Source: Propionispora hippei DSM 15287 (GTDB lineage Bacteria > Bacillota > Negativicutes > Propionisporales > Propionisporaceae). Taken from it: a stretch of DNA of 64,000 bases. The DNA lies in the NCBI RefSeq assembly GCF_900141835.1, contig NZ_FQZD01000004.1:248001-312000 (forward strand). The letters are read 5' to 3'. A program made the translations under genes and the position numbers. Of this stretch, positions 1 through 10,230 are shown one piece after another. The notes beneath the pieces were generated by a model, which saw only the letters and a program-made list of their open reading frames with translations, did not search any database and was not told the DNA's origin. Numbering within the stretch: position 1 is the first letter of the stretch; every line of letters starts with the position of its first letter.

Positions 1-563
1 CCGTTTTCCAGAGAAAGCTGTGCTATGAAATCGGGAATACTGCCGTGTAATAAATCATGTCCTAAAGGACCTGGGGGATATTCATACTGCCTGCCGGGAA
101 GTACCTGCCGGTAAGAGCTTACATTTGCCCCAATACGGCGGATGGAATCAACAATCAGGTTATTTTGCGTAAAAATAATATTGCTGTGTTTACCCATCAG
201 TTCAACGATCAGACGCTTGGTTACCAACTCGCCCCGTTCATTTCTAACATCGATGTCAATAAACACCGTACGGTCCAGGCCATGTTGGGAGAAGACTGCA
301 ATGCGTCCGTCTTCCAGATGTTTGCGTAAGAGCATGCAAAACGCGGGCGGCGCCGCAGGATTTTCCGGCAGAGCGGCACTTATGTACATGCAGGGATTTT
401 CCGGCTTAATACTAATCAATAAACGTATTGTTTCGTTTAGCTGCCGTACAAGCAAGGTCAGGGTATGTTTATCCGGTTGATAAATCCGATCAATCCGGCC
501 GCCTGTTAAGGTTTGGTTAAGTTCTGTAATTAATAAGGATAAGGAAAAACCGTCAAGACTCAT
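1..563 (-). CDS. rqcH: RqcH/FbpA-type NFACT protein, N-terminal part (cut by window edge)
   Basis: About 187 N-terminal residues are present and the rest lies beyond base 1. The reading frame starts at an ATG (563-561) behind a GGAGG site, beginning MSLDGFSLSLLITELNQ, followed by TGGRIDRIYQPDKHTLTL. This is the hallmark start of the NFACT-N fold found in fibronectin-binding-like proteins. Family members bind stalled 50S subunits and add Ala tails to nascent chains in ribosome quality control. The gene is divergent from the P-type ATPase, the same neighbourhood as B. subtilis yloA next to yloB. The family call is firm; function is by homology only. Confidence 0.9.
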   Translation of the reverse strand, partial: MSLDGFSLSLLITELNQTLTGGRIDRIYQPDKHTLTLLVRQLNETIRLLISIKPENPCMYISAALPENPAAPPAFCMLLRKHLEDGRIAVFSQHGLDRTVFIDIDVRNERGELVTKRLIVELMGKHSNIIFTQNNLIVDSIRRIGANVSSYRQVLPGRQYEYPPGPLGHDLLHGSIPDFIAQLSLEN

Positions 564-591
564 AAAAAATGCCTCCGAATGATTTGTCCCT

Positions 592-620
592 AGTATATCA
601 TGCAGGCTTTATACGGTCAA
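592..620 (-). promoter_or_regulatory. sigma-A promoter for rqcH
   Basis: Read on the minus strand, TTGACC (620-615) and TATACT (597-592) are separated by exactly 17 bases, about 30 bases upstream of the rqcH start. No equally good promoter was seen for the divergent ATPase gene. Confidence 0.75.
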
Positions 621-745
621 ACAAGTGTTCAGCCCTGCCGACGGCCTGGTTATTGCCGGAGGGATAGGCGGTATTTGGTCTAATTACCTGTTTTTTCGAA
701 TAACATGGGTATATGACCAATACTTAGCGAGGTGAACGGGCTGAT

Positions 746-3496
746 ATGGAACAGTGGCATAGGCGTACTGTAGACGAGATCATCGGATTTTGGCAAACTG
801 AAGTTAACGAAGGTTTATCTTCTAAAGAAGTTAAAGAAAAATTGCAACGGTTTGGTTTTAATGAAATGGCAGCCCAGGAGAAAATAGCATGGTGGAAAAA
901 ACTTGTAGCCCAGTTTCAGGATTTTATGGTGCTGGTATTGCTGGCAGCTACATTAATTTCAGCCTTTTTAGGGGAATTTGCCGATGCGGCCACTATCTTA
1001 ATTATTGTAATCATTAATGCCATTTTAGGTTTTGTACAGGAATATAGGGCCGAAAAATCCTTGCAAGCCTTACAGAAATTATCCGCACCAACCGCCAGAG
1101 TCCTTCGTAACGGAAATTTGCAGCAAATCCCGGCCAGGGAGCTTGTGCCTGGTGATATTCTGATTATAGAGACAGGCGACAAACTGGCTGCCGATTGCCG
1201 CTTGATAGAAACGAAAGGGCTGGAGATGGAAGAGGCTGCCTTAACCGGGGAATCGCTGCCTGTAAGTAAGACAGCAAGCTTGCTTTGCAATGAAACCAGT
1301 GCTTTGGGTGACCGGAAAAACATGGTGTACGCCGGTACAAGCGTCACCAGGGGGCGAGGGACCGCCATTGTTTGTGATACCGGCATGCGGACAGAAGTCG
1401 GACGCATCGCCGACATGCTCCAGGCGGCAGAACAGGAACCTACACCGCTGGAAATCAGGCTGGCCAAACTGGGGCACTTACTGGTCTGGGGTTGTCTGGC
1501 TGTCTGCCTGGTTGTAGTGCTTACTGGTATCTGGAAAGGGGAACCGCTTTTTTTAATGTGTATGGCGGGAATTAGTTTAGCGGTTGCCGCTATTCCGGAA
1601 GGCTTGCCGGCAATTGTGACAGTTTCCCTTGCTTTGGGTGTTCAGCGCATGATTCGCCGCAATGCAATTATCCGTAAACTGCCGGCGGTGGAGACGCTGG
1701 GTTGCACGACAGTAATCTGTTCGGATAAAACAGGCACGTTGACGCAAAATACCATGACGGTACGGCAGGTTTTCGCCGGGAGTCAGGCGTTTGAAGTGAC
1801 CGGAAACGGGTATGATATTAAAGGGGAATTTTTTCTTAATCAAGCCAAAGTAAACCTCCAACGGGAAAAAGCGCTGCAGGTATGCTTAACCGTTGGTGCT
1901 TTGTGCAATAACAGTGTTCTTAAACGCAATAATGTGGGCATCAGCGGCTTATGGCGCAGGGCTCAGGCCGATAGCTGGTCGATTGAAGGTGATCCCACCG
2001 AAGGAGCTTTAGTAGTGGTGGCGGGAAAAGCCGGTATATGGCGGGAAACGGTGGAAAAAACGCAACCCCGTTTGGGAGAAGTACCGTTTACATCGGAGCG
2101 TAGATGCATGTCGGTAGTGTATGGCCAGAAGGGCTTATATACTTTATATACCAAAGGCGCTGCCGATACTGTTCTGGAGGTGTGTAAATATTATAATAAG
2201 GGCAATGTGGAAGTTGTACTTACGCCTGAAATGAAGGAACAAATCATGGCTGCTCATGACAGCATGGCCTCACAGGCTTTGCGTGTGTTGGCCCTGGCTT
2301 ACCGCAAGCTGGGACCGCAGCAGGTCAATAAGGATGCTCTGGATGAAAGCGTGGAACGGGACATGGTCTTTGCCGGATTAATCGGCATGATCGATCCGCC
2401 GCGCAGCGAAGTGAAGCAGGCTATTCTGTCTTGCCGGCAGGCGGGGATCAAGACGGTTATGATTACCGGTGATCATAGGGATACGGCCATCGCCATTGCG
2501 AGTGAATTGCAGATCTACCAGGAAAATAACAGTTATGCTCTTGCCGGTCATGAACTGGAAAAGCTGGATGACAAAGAACTGGATAAAATTGTCGACCAAG
2601 TTGCCGTATATGCCCGGGTATCTCCCGCTCATAAGCTGAGAATTGTAAAAGCGCTGAAACGCCGCGGCCATGTTGTGGCTATGACCGGTGACGGAATTAA
2701 TGATGCCCCGGCTATAAAAGAGGCTAATATCGGGGTGGCCATGGGGAAAGCCGGGACTGATGTTACTAAAGAAGCTTCTGCCATGGTCCTGGCCGATGAC
2801 AATTTTACGACCATTGTTGCAGCTATAGAGGAAGGCCGGGGAATTTACGAAAATATCCGGAAGTTTATCCGTTACCTATTGTCCTGTAATCTGGGAGAGG
2901 TCTTGACCATGTTTATTGCCTCACTGCTTGGCTTCCCGTTGCCTCTGCTGCCGGTACAAATTCTTTGGGTCAATTTGGTAACTGACGGTTTTCCGGCTAT
3001 GGCACTGGGGATTGATCCGAACCAACACGATATTATGCAGCGACCGCCGCGAAATCCGGAAGAAAGTGTGTTTTCCCGGGGGCTCAGCCGTAAAATTATT
3101 ATGCGTGGTATCCAGATTTCCTGCAGTACTGTAGGGATTTTCGCTCTTGTCTATCTTTTGCAGGACAATTTGCAGTTGGCAAGAACGATGGCATTTGTTA
3201 CACTGGTATTATCACAGATGTTTCATGTTTTCGATTGCCGTTCGGAGATATTCACAGCATTTGAGGTCGGTTTAACTAAAAATAAGTATCTGGTGTTGGC
3301 GGTGACCGGTTCTGTTTTAATGCAGATCGGAGTAGTATATCATCCCTTTTTTCAAGGTATATTCCAGACCGTTCCCATGTCACTCTTTGACTGGCTGTTG
3401 GTGGTAGCCATCTCTGGCTGGACATTCATCACCAGCGGTGTGCGATATGCTTTTCGAAAAAAACGGTATATGTTTTCGCAGCCCAAACGTGCTTAG
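746..3496 (+). CDS. Cation-translocating P-type ATPase, Ca2+ (P2A/YloB) type
   Basis: This 916-residue membrane pump most likely exports Ca2+ using ATP. It has the N-terminal cation ATPase domain, the TGES actuator motif, PEGLP in M4 (residues 284-288), the phosphorylated Asp327 in DKTGTLT, and TGDGIND with the hinge Asp649/Asp653, then a C-terminal set of membrane helices. Length and PEGLP fit SERCA/PMCA-like bacterial pumps rather than heavy-metal CPx pumps; there is no CPC motif. The ATG at 746 follows a GAGGTGA site. The gene sits beside rqcH, as yloB does in Bacillus. Substrate is inferred from family, not shown by the sequence. Confidence 0.9.
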   Translation: MEQWHRRTVDEIIGFWQTEVNEGLSSKEVKEKLQRFGFNEMAAQEKIAWWKKLVAQFQDFMVLVLLAATLISAFLGEFADAATILIIVIINAILGFVQEYRAEKSLQALQKLSAPTARVLRNGNLQQIPARELVPGDILIIETGDKLAADCRLIETKGLEMEEAALTGESLPVSKTASLLCNETSALGDRKNMVYAGTSVTRGRGTAIVCDTGMRTEVGRIADMLQAAEQEPTPLEIRLAKLGHLLVWGCLAVCLVVVLTGIWKGEPLFLMCMAGISLAVAAIPEGLPAIVTVSLALGVQRMIRRNAIIRKLPAVETLGCTTVICSDKTGTLTQNTMTVRQVFAGSQAFEVTGNGYDIKGEFFLNQAKVNLQREKALQVCLTVGALCNNSVLKRNNVGISGLWRRAQADSWSIEGDPTEGALVVVAGKAGIWRETVEKTQPRLGEVPFTSERRCMSVVYGQKGLYTLYTKGAADTVLEVCKYYNKGNVEVVLTPEMKEQIMAAHDSMASQALRVLALAYRKLGPQQVNKDALDESVERDMVFAGLIGMIDPPRSEVKQAILSCRQAGIKTVMITGDHRDTAIAIASELQIYQENNSYALAGHELEKLDDKELDKIVDQVAVYARVSPAHKLRIVKALKRRGHVVAMTGDGINDAPAIKEANIGVAMGKAGTDVTKEASAMVLADDNFTTIVAAIEEGRGIYENIRKFIRYLLSCNLGEVLTMFIASLLGFPLPLLPVQILWVNLVTDGFPAMALGIDPNQHDIMQRPPRNPEESVFSRGLSRKIIMRGIQISCSTVGIFALVYLLQDNLQLARTMAFVTLVLSQMFHVFDCRSEIFTAFEVGLTKNKYLVLAVTGSVLMQIGVVYHPFFQGIFQTVPMSLFDWLLVVAISGWTFITSGVRYAFRKKRYMFSQPKRA

Positions 3497-3552
3497 GCAA
3501 TCACTGAAGCTTGTCAAAACAGTTGCATAGATGCGCAAGGAGGCGTTGTAAT

Positions 3553-4392
3553 ATGAGTTTTCAATTTACAAAATGGCAAGGTCTGGGAAATGATTTTGTC
3601 CTTGTTGACTGCTTTAAGGAGACTATAACTGATTGCAATCAACTAGCGGTTGCCGTTTGTGACCGGCATTTTGGCATAGGTGCCGATGGGTTGGTTACAA
3701 TTTCTTCTTCGGCGGTCGCTGATTTTCATATGCGAATTTTTAATTCCGATGGCAGCGAAGCGGAAATGTGCGGTAACGTAACTCGCTGCGTGGCCCGCTA
3801 TGTATATGAGAACGGTCTGACAGCTAAAACAAAGATCAGTTTGGAAACCGGTGCTGGTATTATCCGCCCGGAGTTGATTTTTGAAAGCGGCAGGGTTGTC
3901 AACGTCCGGGTTGATATGGGAGAGCCGAAACTGACCCGTGGTGTTATTCCGGTGACAGGACAGGCGAAAGATACTGCTATACATATTCCGGTGGAAGCAA
4001 ATGGAGTTCTTTATTATGGTACTTGTGTTTCTATGGGAAATCCGCACTGCGTTATTTTCACCGATGATGCGGCCGGTATTGATTTGCCGTTAGTTGGTCC
4101 GGGACTTGAGAAGCATGAACTGTTTCCCAAAAAGATTAATGTGGAATTTGTGCAGGTGCTCAATGCGGAAAATATCCGGATGAGGGTGTGGGAGCGCGGC
4201 GCAGGGATAACCCTGGCTTGCGGTACCGGCGCCTGCGCGGCTGTAGCGGCAAGCGTGTTAAACCAAAAGACCAAGCGGCAGGTTACTGTTCATTTGGATG
4301 GCGGCAAACTGTTTGTTGAATGGGGCGACAACAATCATATATTTATGACGGGACCGGCTATCGAAGTGTTTCGTGGAGAATACCGTCGTTAA
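3553..4392 (+). CDS. dapF: Diaminopimelate epimerase
   Basis: DapF interconverts LL- and meso-diaminopimelate for lysine and peptidoglycan synthesis in the cytoplasm. The catalytic cysteine pair is visible: Cys73 in EMCGNVTRC and Cys223 in ACGTGACA. The start chosen is the ATG at 3553, nine bases after the AAGGAGG site at 3537; an upstream in-frame ATG at 3511 would place that site inside the gene. Length 279 residues is typical. Repeat R1-b begins two bases after its stop codon, and a terminator follows. Confidence 0.95.
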   Translation: MSFQFTKWQGLGNDFVLVDCFKETITDCNQLAVAVCDRHFGIGADGLVTISSSAVADFHMRIFNSDGSEAEMCGNVTRCVARYVYENGLTAKTKISLETGAGIIRPELIFESGRVVNVRVDMGEPKLTRGVIPVTGQAKDTAIHIPVEANGVLYYGTCVSMGNPHCVIFTDDAAGIDLPLVGPGLEKHELFPKKINVEFVQVLNAENIRMRVWERGAGITLACGTGACAAVAASVLNQKTKRQVTVHLDGGKLFVEWGDNNHIFMTGPAIEVFRGEYRR

Positions 4393-4394
4393 AT

Positions 4395-4569
4395 ACGTGT
4401 CTATCAACTAACGGAATGATCCATGGCGAGTGATTTTTCGGGCCAGACGAATTATGCCCTATGGGGCACGGAAAATTTTGCAGGAATAGCGTCCCTGTTT
4501 CAAAAAATTTAATGAAGTTTGGCCCCAAAAGCACCGTCTGGGAGCGTTTAGGATAGTTGGAAGACACGC
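4395..4569 (-). repeat. Dispersed intergenic element R1, copy b (175 bp, inverted orientation)
   Basis: This non-coding element has imperfect terminal inverted repeats, ACGTGTCT near 4395 and AGACACGC at 4562-4569. Read on the minus strand it aligns with copy a at 38117-38275: both carry an ACGGTGCTTTT/GCGGTGCTTTTT block, the shared 11-mer AAATCACTCGC and the shared 13-mer ATCATTCCGTTAG. It carries no ORF of note and resembles a MITE-like element. Confidence 0.75.
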
Positions 4570-4580
4570 ACTAATGCATT

Positions 4581-4606
4581 GTCGTCTGCAAACAGGCGAC
4601 TTTTTT
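4581..4606 (+). terminator. Rho-independent terminator after dapF
   Basis: GTCGTCTG and CAGGCGAC form an 8-bp stem (one G-U pair) around a CAAA-type loop, followed by six T residues. Confidence 0.75.
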
Positions 4607-4675
4607 CATACGCTTACAGGAATTTTTTAGAGTAAAGTATAATAATATACGCCATAAGACTAAGGGAGGTGCTTC

Positions 4676-5269
4676 ATGAGGATTGTTAGTTTGGCGCTGA
4701 TATTTTGTCTGCTCGTCGGTAGTCAAGCCCTGGCAATATCCCCAATCAATCTTGAAGTAATAAAAGAAGCCCAGCTTTATGGAACCGCTAATGTAAAAAA
4801 GGATTATACCTCTTTTCTAGCTCCCTGGATGGCCTTCGAAGAACGTGCCCCCAAGTTGGATGAGTTTGCCGAGCGAGCGTATCTCTACACTCCTTTTCTG
4901 TTGATTGCCATTGATGCCCGCAGTAAAGCACAGCAAGGCAAACCGGTGGAAACGGCAGACAGCAGTAAAACCCTGGAGAACTACGCAGGTTATGTTATTT
5001 TTAGTGCAACCTTGTACGGTGGTAATGACGCATTGATGAAAAATGCTGCAGTGACGGTAAGACAGGATAAGCATACAGTCAAAGCGGCCCAATCGACGGT
5101 AGAGGTATCCAAAACCAATTGGCCTGACAACAAGCCGCAGTATATGGCCCAATGTTATTTTTATTTTCAGGAAAAGGATATCCAAACCGATAAACCGGCG
5201 TTGCTGCATATACTCACCGCCGATAAACAGGAGCATACCTTTTATTTTAATATGGATCGTATAAAATGA
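4676..5269 (+). CDS. Exported protein of unknown function
   Basis: I do not recognise a family. The 197-residue protein begins with a short positive start, a hydrophobic stretch and a likely signal peptidase site after ALA (about residue 20), so it is probably secreted or periplasmic. The rest is soluble, with no clear catalytic motif, a single Cys in the mature part and a run of aromatic residues near the C terminus. It begins 9 bases after a GGGAGG site, and a TATAAT box at 4638-4643 suggests its own promoter downstream of the dapF terminator. It interrupts the usual order between the ATPase and yicC. Confidence 0.75.
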   Translation: MRIVSLALIFCLLVGSQALAISPINLEVIKEAQLYGTANVKKDYTSFLAPWMAFEERAPKLDEFAERAYLYTPFLLIAIDARSKAQQGKPVETADSSKTLENYAGYVIFSATLYGGNDALMKNAAVTVRQDKHTVKAAQSTVEVSKTNWPDNKPQYMAQCYFYFQEKDIQTDKPALLHILTADKQEHTFYFNMDRIK

Positions 5270-5402
5270 AATAGGGAATGAATATGAAAACCTGTATAAA
5301 AAGGAATTTCTCAATGTAAGAAGAAGTAATTTAAAATAAAATGAGATTATTTCTGAATTGTAACGTCAATAATAACATACGCAAAGGACGGTGCAACATA
5401 CT

Positions 5403-6296
5403 GTGCTAAAAAGCATGACCGGTTTTGGCCGAGGCGAATATGTGGACAATGCTCATCGGCTGACGGTAGAAATTAAGGCCGTAAATCATCGCTATAACGA
5501 GATTGTCATTCGTATGCCCAGAAATCTTAACGTATTTGAGGATAAGATACGCCGGCATCTTTCCAATGTATTACTTCGCGGCCGGATTGATGTTTTTATC
5601 AATATAGATGAATATGGGCAAAAGAATCGTGAGGTAAGGGTTGACAAAGACCTGGCAATCGCTTACCATAATGCCTTGAAAGAATTGACAGAGCTTTTTG
5701 CCATTCCAGGCAGCGGCAAAGCAGAAAACGTGTATCACATAGCGAAATACCCCGATGTGATTCGCGTGGAGGAGATTGACGAAGATGCTCTTCTTTTGTG
5801 GGAAAAACTATCCCAGGCTTTGGATATAGCCAGCCGGAATTTGCTGACGATGCGTATGGCGGAAGGCTCCAATATATCCCAGGATTTGACTGCCAGAATA
5901 GAAAAACTGTCGGGATTTATTGCGGCTATTGAAGAGCGGGCGCCGCAAATCATGGTGGAATACCGTGAAAAATTGCTGAACCGTATGAGGGACACCCTGG
6001 CAACGCTGAATGTGGGGCTTGACGAGGCCCGTATTTTGCAAGAGGTAGCTTTGGTTGCGGAACGGATTAATTTTACTGAGGAACTGGTTCGGTTAAAAAG
6101 CCATTTGTCCCAGTTTCAACAGACCTTGCTCGTTAAGGAGCCTGTGGGCAGAAAACTTGATTTTATTGTGCAGGAGATCAACCGGGAAACCAACACCATC
6201 GCTTCTAAAGCGAATGATTACTGTGTTGCCAATATCGTGGTGGATGTAAAGAGCGAAATTGAGAAGATTCGGGAACAAATACAAAATATAGAGTAA
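5403..6296 (+). CDS. yicC: YicC/YloC family endoribonuclease
   Basis: The protein has the diagnostic N terminus [11 protein letters not shown] and the C-terminal DUF1732 stretch including [20 protein letters not shown]. Relatives are single-strand RNA endonucleases linked to small-RNA turnover. The preferred start is GTG 5403, which gives the usual M-x-K-S-M-T-G-F start; an in-frame GTG at 5391 lies only two bases after the AAAGGA site, so it is less likely. The order yicC-remA-gmk-rpoZ-coaBC matches Bacillus yloC onward. About 297 residues, normal for the family. Confidence 0.88.
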   Translation: MLKSMTGFGRGEYVDNAHRLTVEIKAVNHRYNEIVIRMPRNLNVFEDKIRRHLSNVLLRGRIDVFINIDEYGQKNREVRVDKDLAIAYHNALKELTELFAIPGSGKAENVYHIAKYPDVIRVEEIDEDALLLWEKLSQALDIASRNLLTMRMAEGSNISQDLTARIEKLSGFIAAIEERAPQIMVEYREKLLNRMRDTLATLNVGLDEARILQEVALVAERINFTEELVRLKSHLSQFQQTLLVKEPVGRKLDFIVQEINRETNTIASKANDYCVANIVVDVKSEIEKIREQIQNIE

Positions 6297-6333
6297 AACT
6301 TTATTACAAATAATTTTAGGAGGATTTAAACTT

Positions 6334-6600
6334 ATGGAAATTAAACTTATTAATATTGGCTTCGGTAATATCGTGTCTGCTAACCGGATTGTGTCTATTG
6401 TAAGCCCTGAGTCGGCTCCTATCAAACGTATCATCCAGGAAGCGCGTGACCGAGGGATGCTGATTGACGCTACCTACGGACGCCGTACCAGAGCGGTTAT
6501 CATTGCGGACAGCGACCATGTTATTTTGTCGGCGGTTCAGCCGGAAACAGTAGCCCACCGCCTGGCCAGCAAAGATACCAGCGACGAAAGTGCAGAATAG
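6334..6600 (+). CDS. remA: RemA/DUF370 family DNA-binding regulator
   Basis: The 88-residue protein starts [19 protein letters not shown] and contains [11 protein letters not shown], both hallmarks of the RemA family. In B. subtilis RemA is an octameric DNA-binding activator of biofilm matrix and osmoprotection operons. AGGAGGA precedes the ATG. The C terminus (about residues 75-88) is an acidic, low-complexity tail. It is in the conserved position between yicC and gmk; targets in this organism are unknown. Confidence 0.92.
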   Translation: MEIKLINIGFGNIVSANRIVSIVSPESAPIKRIIQEARDRGMLIDATYGRRTRAVIIADSDHVILSAVQPETVAHRLASKDTSDESAE

Positions 6601-6624
6601 ATATACGTTGAAAGGAGCTTTTTT

Positions 6625-7248
6625 ATGACGCAGCAAGGAATCTTAATTGTTTTATCCGGTCCGTCCGGAGCGGGTAAAGGGACAATTTGCAAAGAGTTGT
6701 TGCGTAGCTATCCCAATTTGCATTATTCCGTATCAGCGACGACGAGAGCGGCACGCGCAGGAGAAGTCCACGGTACAAACTACTTGTTTGTTTCACAGGA
6801 AGAGTTTCAGGAAATGATAGCGAAGGATGATTTGCTGGAATGGGCCAACGTATATGGCAACTGTTACGGAACGCCCCGCCAATATGTTATGGAACTTTTA
6901 AACGACGGTAAGGATGTTATTTTGGAGATTGATACGCAGGGCGCCATGCAGATAAAAGATAAATTTCCGGAGGGAGTTTTTATTTACATCATACCTCCTT
7001 CCCTGAATGAATTGGCCAACCGTATATATAAACGGGGGACCGATAGCCTGGAGTCGATAAAAACCAGGCTCAGTTGCGCCACATTTGAAATTGACTGTGC
7101 GCAGCACTATAACTATGTGGTAGTAAATGATTTGGTTGAAGAAGCTGTTCGCAAAATTTCCGCCATTATCACGGCGGAAAAGTGCAATGCAAAGCGCAAT
7201 ACACTGTTGGTCAACGACGTATGCTGCTGTAAAACAGCCGAATCATAA
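6625..7248 (+). CDS. gmk: Guanylate kinase
   Basis: Gmk phosphorylates GMP to GDP. The P-loop GPSGAGKGT lies near residues 11-19, followed by SATTRAARAGEVHGTNY (GMP-binding region) and later RIYKRGTDS. Length 207 residues is typical. An AAAGGAG site precedes the ATG by 7 bases. It precedes rpoZ, as in most Firmicutes. Confidence 0.96.
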   Translation: MTQQGILIVLSGPSGAGKGTICKELLRSYPNLHYSVSATTRAARAGEVHGTNYLFVSQEEFQEMIAKDDLLEWANVYGNCYGTPRQYVMELLNDGKDVILEIDTQGAMQIKDKFPEGVFIYIIPPSLNELANRIYKRGTDSLESIKTRLSCATFEIDCAQHYNYVVVNDLVEEAVRKISAIITAEKCNAKRNTLLVNDVCCCKTAES

Positions 7249-7272
7249 ATATACTAACGGAGGGAAAACCTG

Positions 7273-7479
7273 ATGATTCATCCTTCACTTGATGTTTTGG
7301 TAGATAAAGTGGATAGTAAATACACTCTGGTTGTGCTGGCGGCTAAACGGGCCCGTGAAATTATGGACGGCGAAGACTCTTTGGTGGACAGCAAATCCAA
7401 CAAACAAGTGACCATTGCTCTGGAAGAAGTCGCAAGTGACAAGATTTCCTATGAGAGAACAAAAACAGGCATAAAATAG
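7273..7479 (+). CDS. rpoZ: RNA polymerase omega subunit
   Basis: This 68-residue protein carries the omega signature: YTLVVLAAKRAREI near residue 17 and KQVTIALEEVASDKI later. Omega assists folding of the beta-prime subunit and core assembly. It lies 24 bases after gmk behind a GGAGGG site and 10 bases before coaBC, consistent with cotranscription. Confidence 0.94.
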   Translation: MIHPSLDVLVDKVDSKYTLVVLAAKRAREIMDGEDSLVDSKSNKQVTIALEEVASDKISYERTKTGIK

Positions 7480-7489
7480 GAGGCACTCC

Positions 7490-8716
7490 ATGATTGACGG
7501 GAAAAACATAGTAGTGGGAGTGAGCGGAGGTATAGCCGCCTATAAAGCCGTTGAATTGGTAAGCCGTTTGAAAAAAGCCGGTGCCACCGTCTATGTGATC
7601 ATGACAAAAGCGGCCACTGAGTTTGTGACTCCCTTAACCTTCCGGGAATTGAGCGGTAATCCTGTGGCTGTTGATCTATGGAGTGAAGTCAAGCACTGGA
7701 ATGTAGAACATATTGCGTTAGCCAGCACGGCTGATTTATTTGTAGTGGCGCCAGCCACGGCGAACATCATCGGCAAGGTAGCCAATGGAATTGCCGACGA
7801 TATGCTTTCTACCACCATTATGGCTACGAAAGCGCCGGTGATCATGGCACCTGCTATGAACACCAATATGTACAACAATCCTTTGGTTCAGCAAAATATA
7901 GCCAAGCTTACGGCTTTGGGCTATTTCTTTATCGAACCGGCCAGCGGCATGCTGGCCTGCGGCGTGGAAGGCCAGGGCAGGCTGCCTGAGCCGGCCTGTA
8001 TTGTCGATTATATTGTTGCTTTTATGAAAAAGCAGCTTGCCAACCCGGCAAATCGGGTTGAAAAAAATGATTTGGCCGGGAGAAAGGTTATCGTTACGGC
8101 AGGCGGAACCAGAGAACCCTTGGATCCTGTACGCTATATCGGCAACCGTTCCAGCGGTAAAATGGGATATGCTCTGGCCGAAGCGGCAAAAGCACGGGGC
8201 GCGCAAGTGACATTGATTTCCGGTCCCACTAAATTGAGGCCGCCTGAGGGTGTAGCCTATGTGCCTGTGGAAACGGCGGCAGAAATGCGTCAGGCTGTTT
8301 TGGCCGAGTACCAAGGGGCGGATATTGTTATTAAGGCGGCGGCCGTAGCTGATTATAAACCTCAGCAGGTGGCGCTGCAAAAGATAAAAAAGGCCGGCGA
8401 TACGCTTACTTTAGTCCTGGAAAAAAATCCTGATATTTTATTGGAACTGGGACAACATAAAAATCAACAGATTTTGGTCGGTTTTGCTGCTGAGACGGAG
8501 TCGCTGCTAGAGCATGCCGGCGACAAACTTATGAGAAAGAACCTGGATATGATTGTTGCCAACGATGTTACCCAGGCCGGTGCAGGCTTTAATGCAGACA
8601 CGAATATTGTGAAGCTTTTGTACCGGGACGGACGGATTGAGGAAATCACTCAAATGACGAAACGGGAGTTGGCCGATGTCATTTTCGATAAAATTCAGCA
8701 AATAGCAAAAAAATAG
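7490..8716 (+). CDS. coaBC: Bifunctional phosphopantothenoylcysteine decarboxylase/synthase
   Basis: CoaBC makes 4'-phosphopantetheine from phosphopantothenate, Cys and CTP. The N-terminal flavoprotein half starts with GVSGGIAAYKAVEL and has the PAMNTNMYNNP motif with a redox Cys region near ACGVEGQG. The CoaB half starts near residue 200 with VTAGGTREPLDPVR and has NRSSGKMG, followed by the KNPD and AAETE nucleotide-binding motifs. The 408-residue length is normal. AGGAGG lies just before the ATG. It closes the yicC-coaBC run; metK with its own riboswitch follows. Confidence 0.95.
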   Translation: MIDGKNIVVGVSGGIAAYKAVELVSRLKKAGATVYVIMTKAATEFVTPLTFRELSGNPVAVDLWSEVKHWNVEHIALASTADLFVVAPATANIIGKVANGIADDMLSTTIMATKAPVIMAPAMNTNMYNNPLVQQNIAKLTALGYFFIEPASGMLACGVEGQGRLPEPACIVDYIVAFMKKQLANPANRVEKNDLAGRKVIVTAGGTREPLDPVRYIGNRSSGKMGYALAEAAKARGAQVTLISGPTKLRPPEGVAYVPVETAAEMRQAVLAEYQGADIVIKAAAVADYKPQQVALQKIKKAGDTLTLVLEKNPDILLELGQHKNQQILVGFAAETESLLEHAGDKLMRKNLDMIVANDVTQAGAGFNADTNIVKLLYRDGRIEEITQMTKRELADVIFDKIQQIAKK

Positions 8717-8772
8717 TTGCTTTTTCTATTTTTCTATTTTAAAATTATTTTGTTGAAAATACATATGATTTA

Positions 8773-8907
8773 CTCATCAAGAGCAGGTTGAGGGACTGGC
8801 CCGATGAAACTGCGGCAACCGTTAGCTAGGCTAAAAAGGTGCCAAATCCTGTGTTTTACACAAGATGGGAGTGACATAGCTACTCTCCCGTTTTGGAGAG
8901 TTTTTTT
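8773..8907 (+). promoter_or_regulatory. SAM-I (S-box) riboswitch with terminator
   Basis: The aptamer core is recognisable: CTCATCAAGAG, GAGGGACTGGCCCGATGAAA, CGGCAACC, then GGTGCCAAATCC and GATGGGAG. It ends in a terminator hairpin ACTCTCC...GGAGAGT followed by seven T residues (8882-8907). SAM binding should favour termination and shut off metK. The metK start lies 28 bases after the terminator. Confidence 0.95.
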
Positions 8908-8934
8908 ATTGGCTTGTTATAAGGAGGTATTAGT

Positions 8935-10128
8935 ATGGGAAAGCATGTATTGTTTACGTCAGAGTCGGTAACGGAAGGACATCCGGATAAGATCGCCGAT
9001 CAGATTTCCGACAGTATTCTGGATGCGATTATTGCTCAGGACCCGATGGCGAGAGTCGCCTGCGAAACGCTTGTTACTACCGGTCAGGTCCATGTGGCCG
9101 GTGAAATTACAACCAAATGTTATGTGGAGATTCCTAAGATTGTCCGTGAAGCAATTAAGGATATTGGTTATACCCGTGCCAAATTTGGGTTTGACGGGGA
9201 TACTTGCGGTGTATCCATATCCATCGATGAACAGTCGCCGGATATTGCTTTGGGTGTAGATAAGGCGCTGGAGGCAAAAAAGGGTGAAATGGACCTGATT
9301 GATGCCATTGGTGCCGGTGATCAGGGCATGATGTTTGGTTATGCAACCAATGAAACGGAAGAATATATGCCTCTCCCGATTTCCCTGGCCCATAAACTGG
9401 CAAAACGCTTAACTGACATCCGTAAAAGCGGGGAAGTGGATTATTTGCGTCCTGACGGGAAAACCCAGGTTACTGTGGAATATGAAGATGGTAAGCCGGT
9501 ACGGGTGGATACCATTGTTATTTCTACGCAACATGGCCCGGAAGTGGATGGTGCCACGATTGAACGGGATGTTTTGGAAAAGGTTATTAAACCAATCGTT
9601 CCCGGTCATTTGCTGGATGGGGAAACAAAATATTATATCAATCCGACCGGCCGTTTTGTGGTAGGCGGACCGCAGGGTGATGCCGGTTTAACTGGACGGA
9701 AGATCATCGTTGATACCTACGGCGGGATGGCCCGTCACGGCGGCGGTGCTTTTTCCGGCAAGGATCCTACGAAGGTAGACCGCTCCGCGGCATATGCAGC
9801 CCGCTATGTGGCTAAAAATGTGGTGGCAGCCGGTCTGGCCGATAAGTGCGAAATTCAATTGGCTTATGCCATCGGTATTGCCCATCCGGTCTCTATTATG
9901 GTGGAGACCTTTGGCACGGCCAAGATCGAGGAGCCTGTTATTGTCAAACTGATTGAAAAACACTTTGACCTTCGTCCGGCGGGAATTATTAATACCCTGG
10001 ATTTGCGCCGGCCAATTTATCGCCAAACGGCGGCCTACGGTCATTTTGGCCGTACCGATGTCGATTTGCCCTGGGAACGGACGGATAAGGCAGCGGTATT
10101 ACGCCAGGCTGCTCAGATAAATCAGTAG
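8935..10128 (+). CDS. metK: S-adenosylmethionine synthetase
   Basis: MetK makes SAM from methionine and ATP. Diagnostic motifs include [17 protein letters not shown] at the N terminus, [12 protein letters not shown] (ATP-binding) and [19 protein letters not shown] (methionine/phosphate loop). Length 397 residues is typical. AAGGAGG precedes the ATG. It is under the SAM-I riboswitch and seems to be a single-gene unit, because a hairpin follows at 10187. MetK supplies the SAM whose by-products are handled by the mtn/ahcY/mtaD cluster 40 kb downstream. Confidence 0.97.
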   Translation: MGKHVLFTSESVTEGHPDKIADQISDSILDAIIAQDPMARVACETLVTTGQVHVAGEITTKCYVEIPKIVREAIKDIGYTRAKFGFDGDTCGVSISIDEQSPDIALGVDKALEAKKGEMDLIDAIGAGDQGMMFGYATNETEEYMPLPISLAHKLAKRLTDIRKSGEVDYLRPDGKTQVTVEYEDGKPVRVDTIVISTQHGPEVDGATIERDVLEKVIKPIVPGHLLDGETKYYINPTGRFVVGGPQGDAGLTGRKIIVDTYGGMARHGGGAFSGKDPTKVDRSAAYAARYVAKNVVAAGLADKCEIQLAYAIGIAHPVSIMVETFGTAKIEEPVIVKLIEKHFDLRPAGIINTLDLRRPIYRQTAAYGHFGRTDVDLPWERTDKAAVLRQAAQINQ

Positions 10129-10186
10129 GTATCTGTAAGAATCAGACTGTCATCACGATAGAAAATATGCCTGCTTTAAAATCTCG

Positions 10187-10213
10187 GAGAGGACTTGGTA
10201 AAGTCCTCTCTTT
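10187..10213 (+). terminator. Hairpin between metK and priA, probable terminator
   Basis: GAGAGGACTT and AAGTCCTCTC form a perfect 10-bp stem with a GGTA loop, followed only by TTT. The short U tract makes termination plausible but weak; it could instead act as an attenuator or mRNA stabiliser before priA. It argues for the downstream priA start. Confidence 0.55.
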
Positions 10214-10230
10214 GTATGAGAGGGATACTG

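Noticed and set aside
142-480. + strand open frame of 112 codons at the window start
   Set aside because: It lies opposite the RqcH coding frame, which has a promoter, ribosome site and family motifs; the + frame has none.
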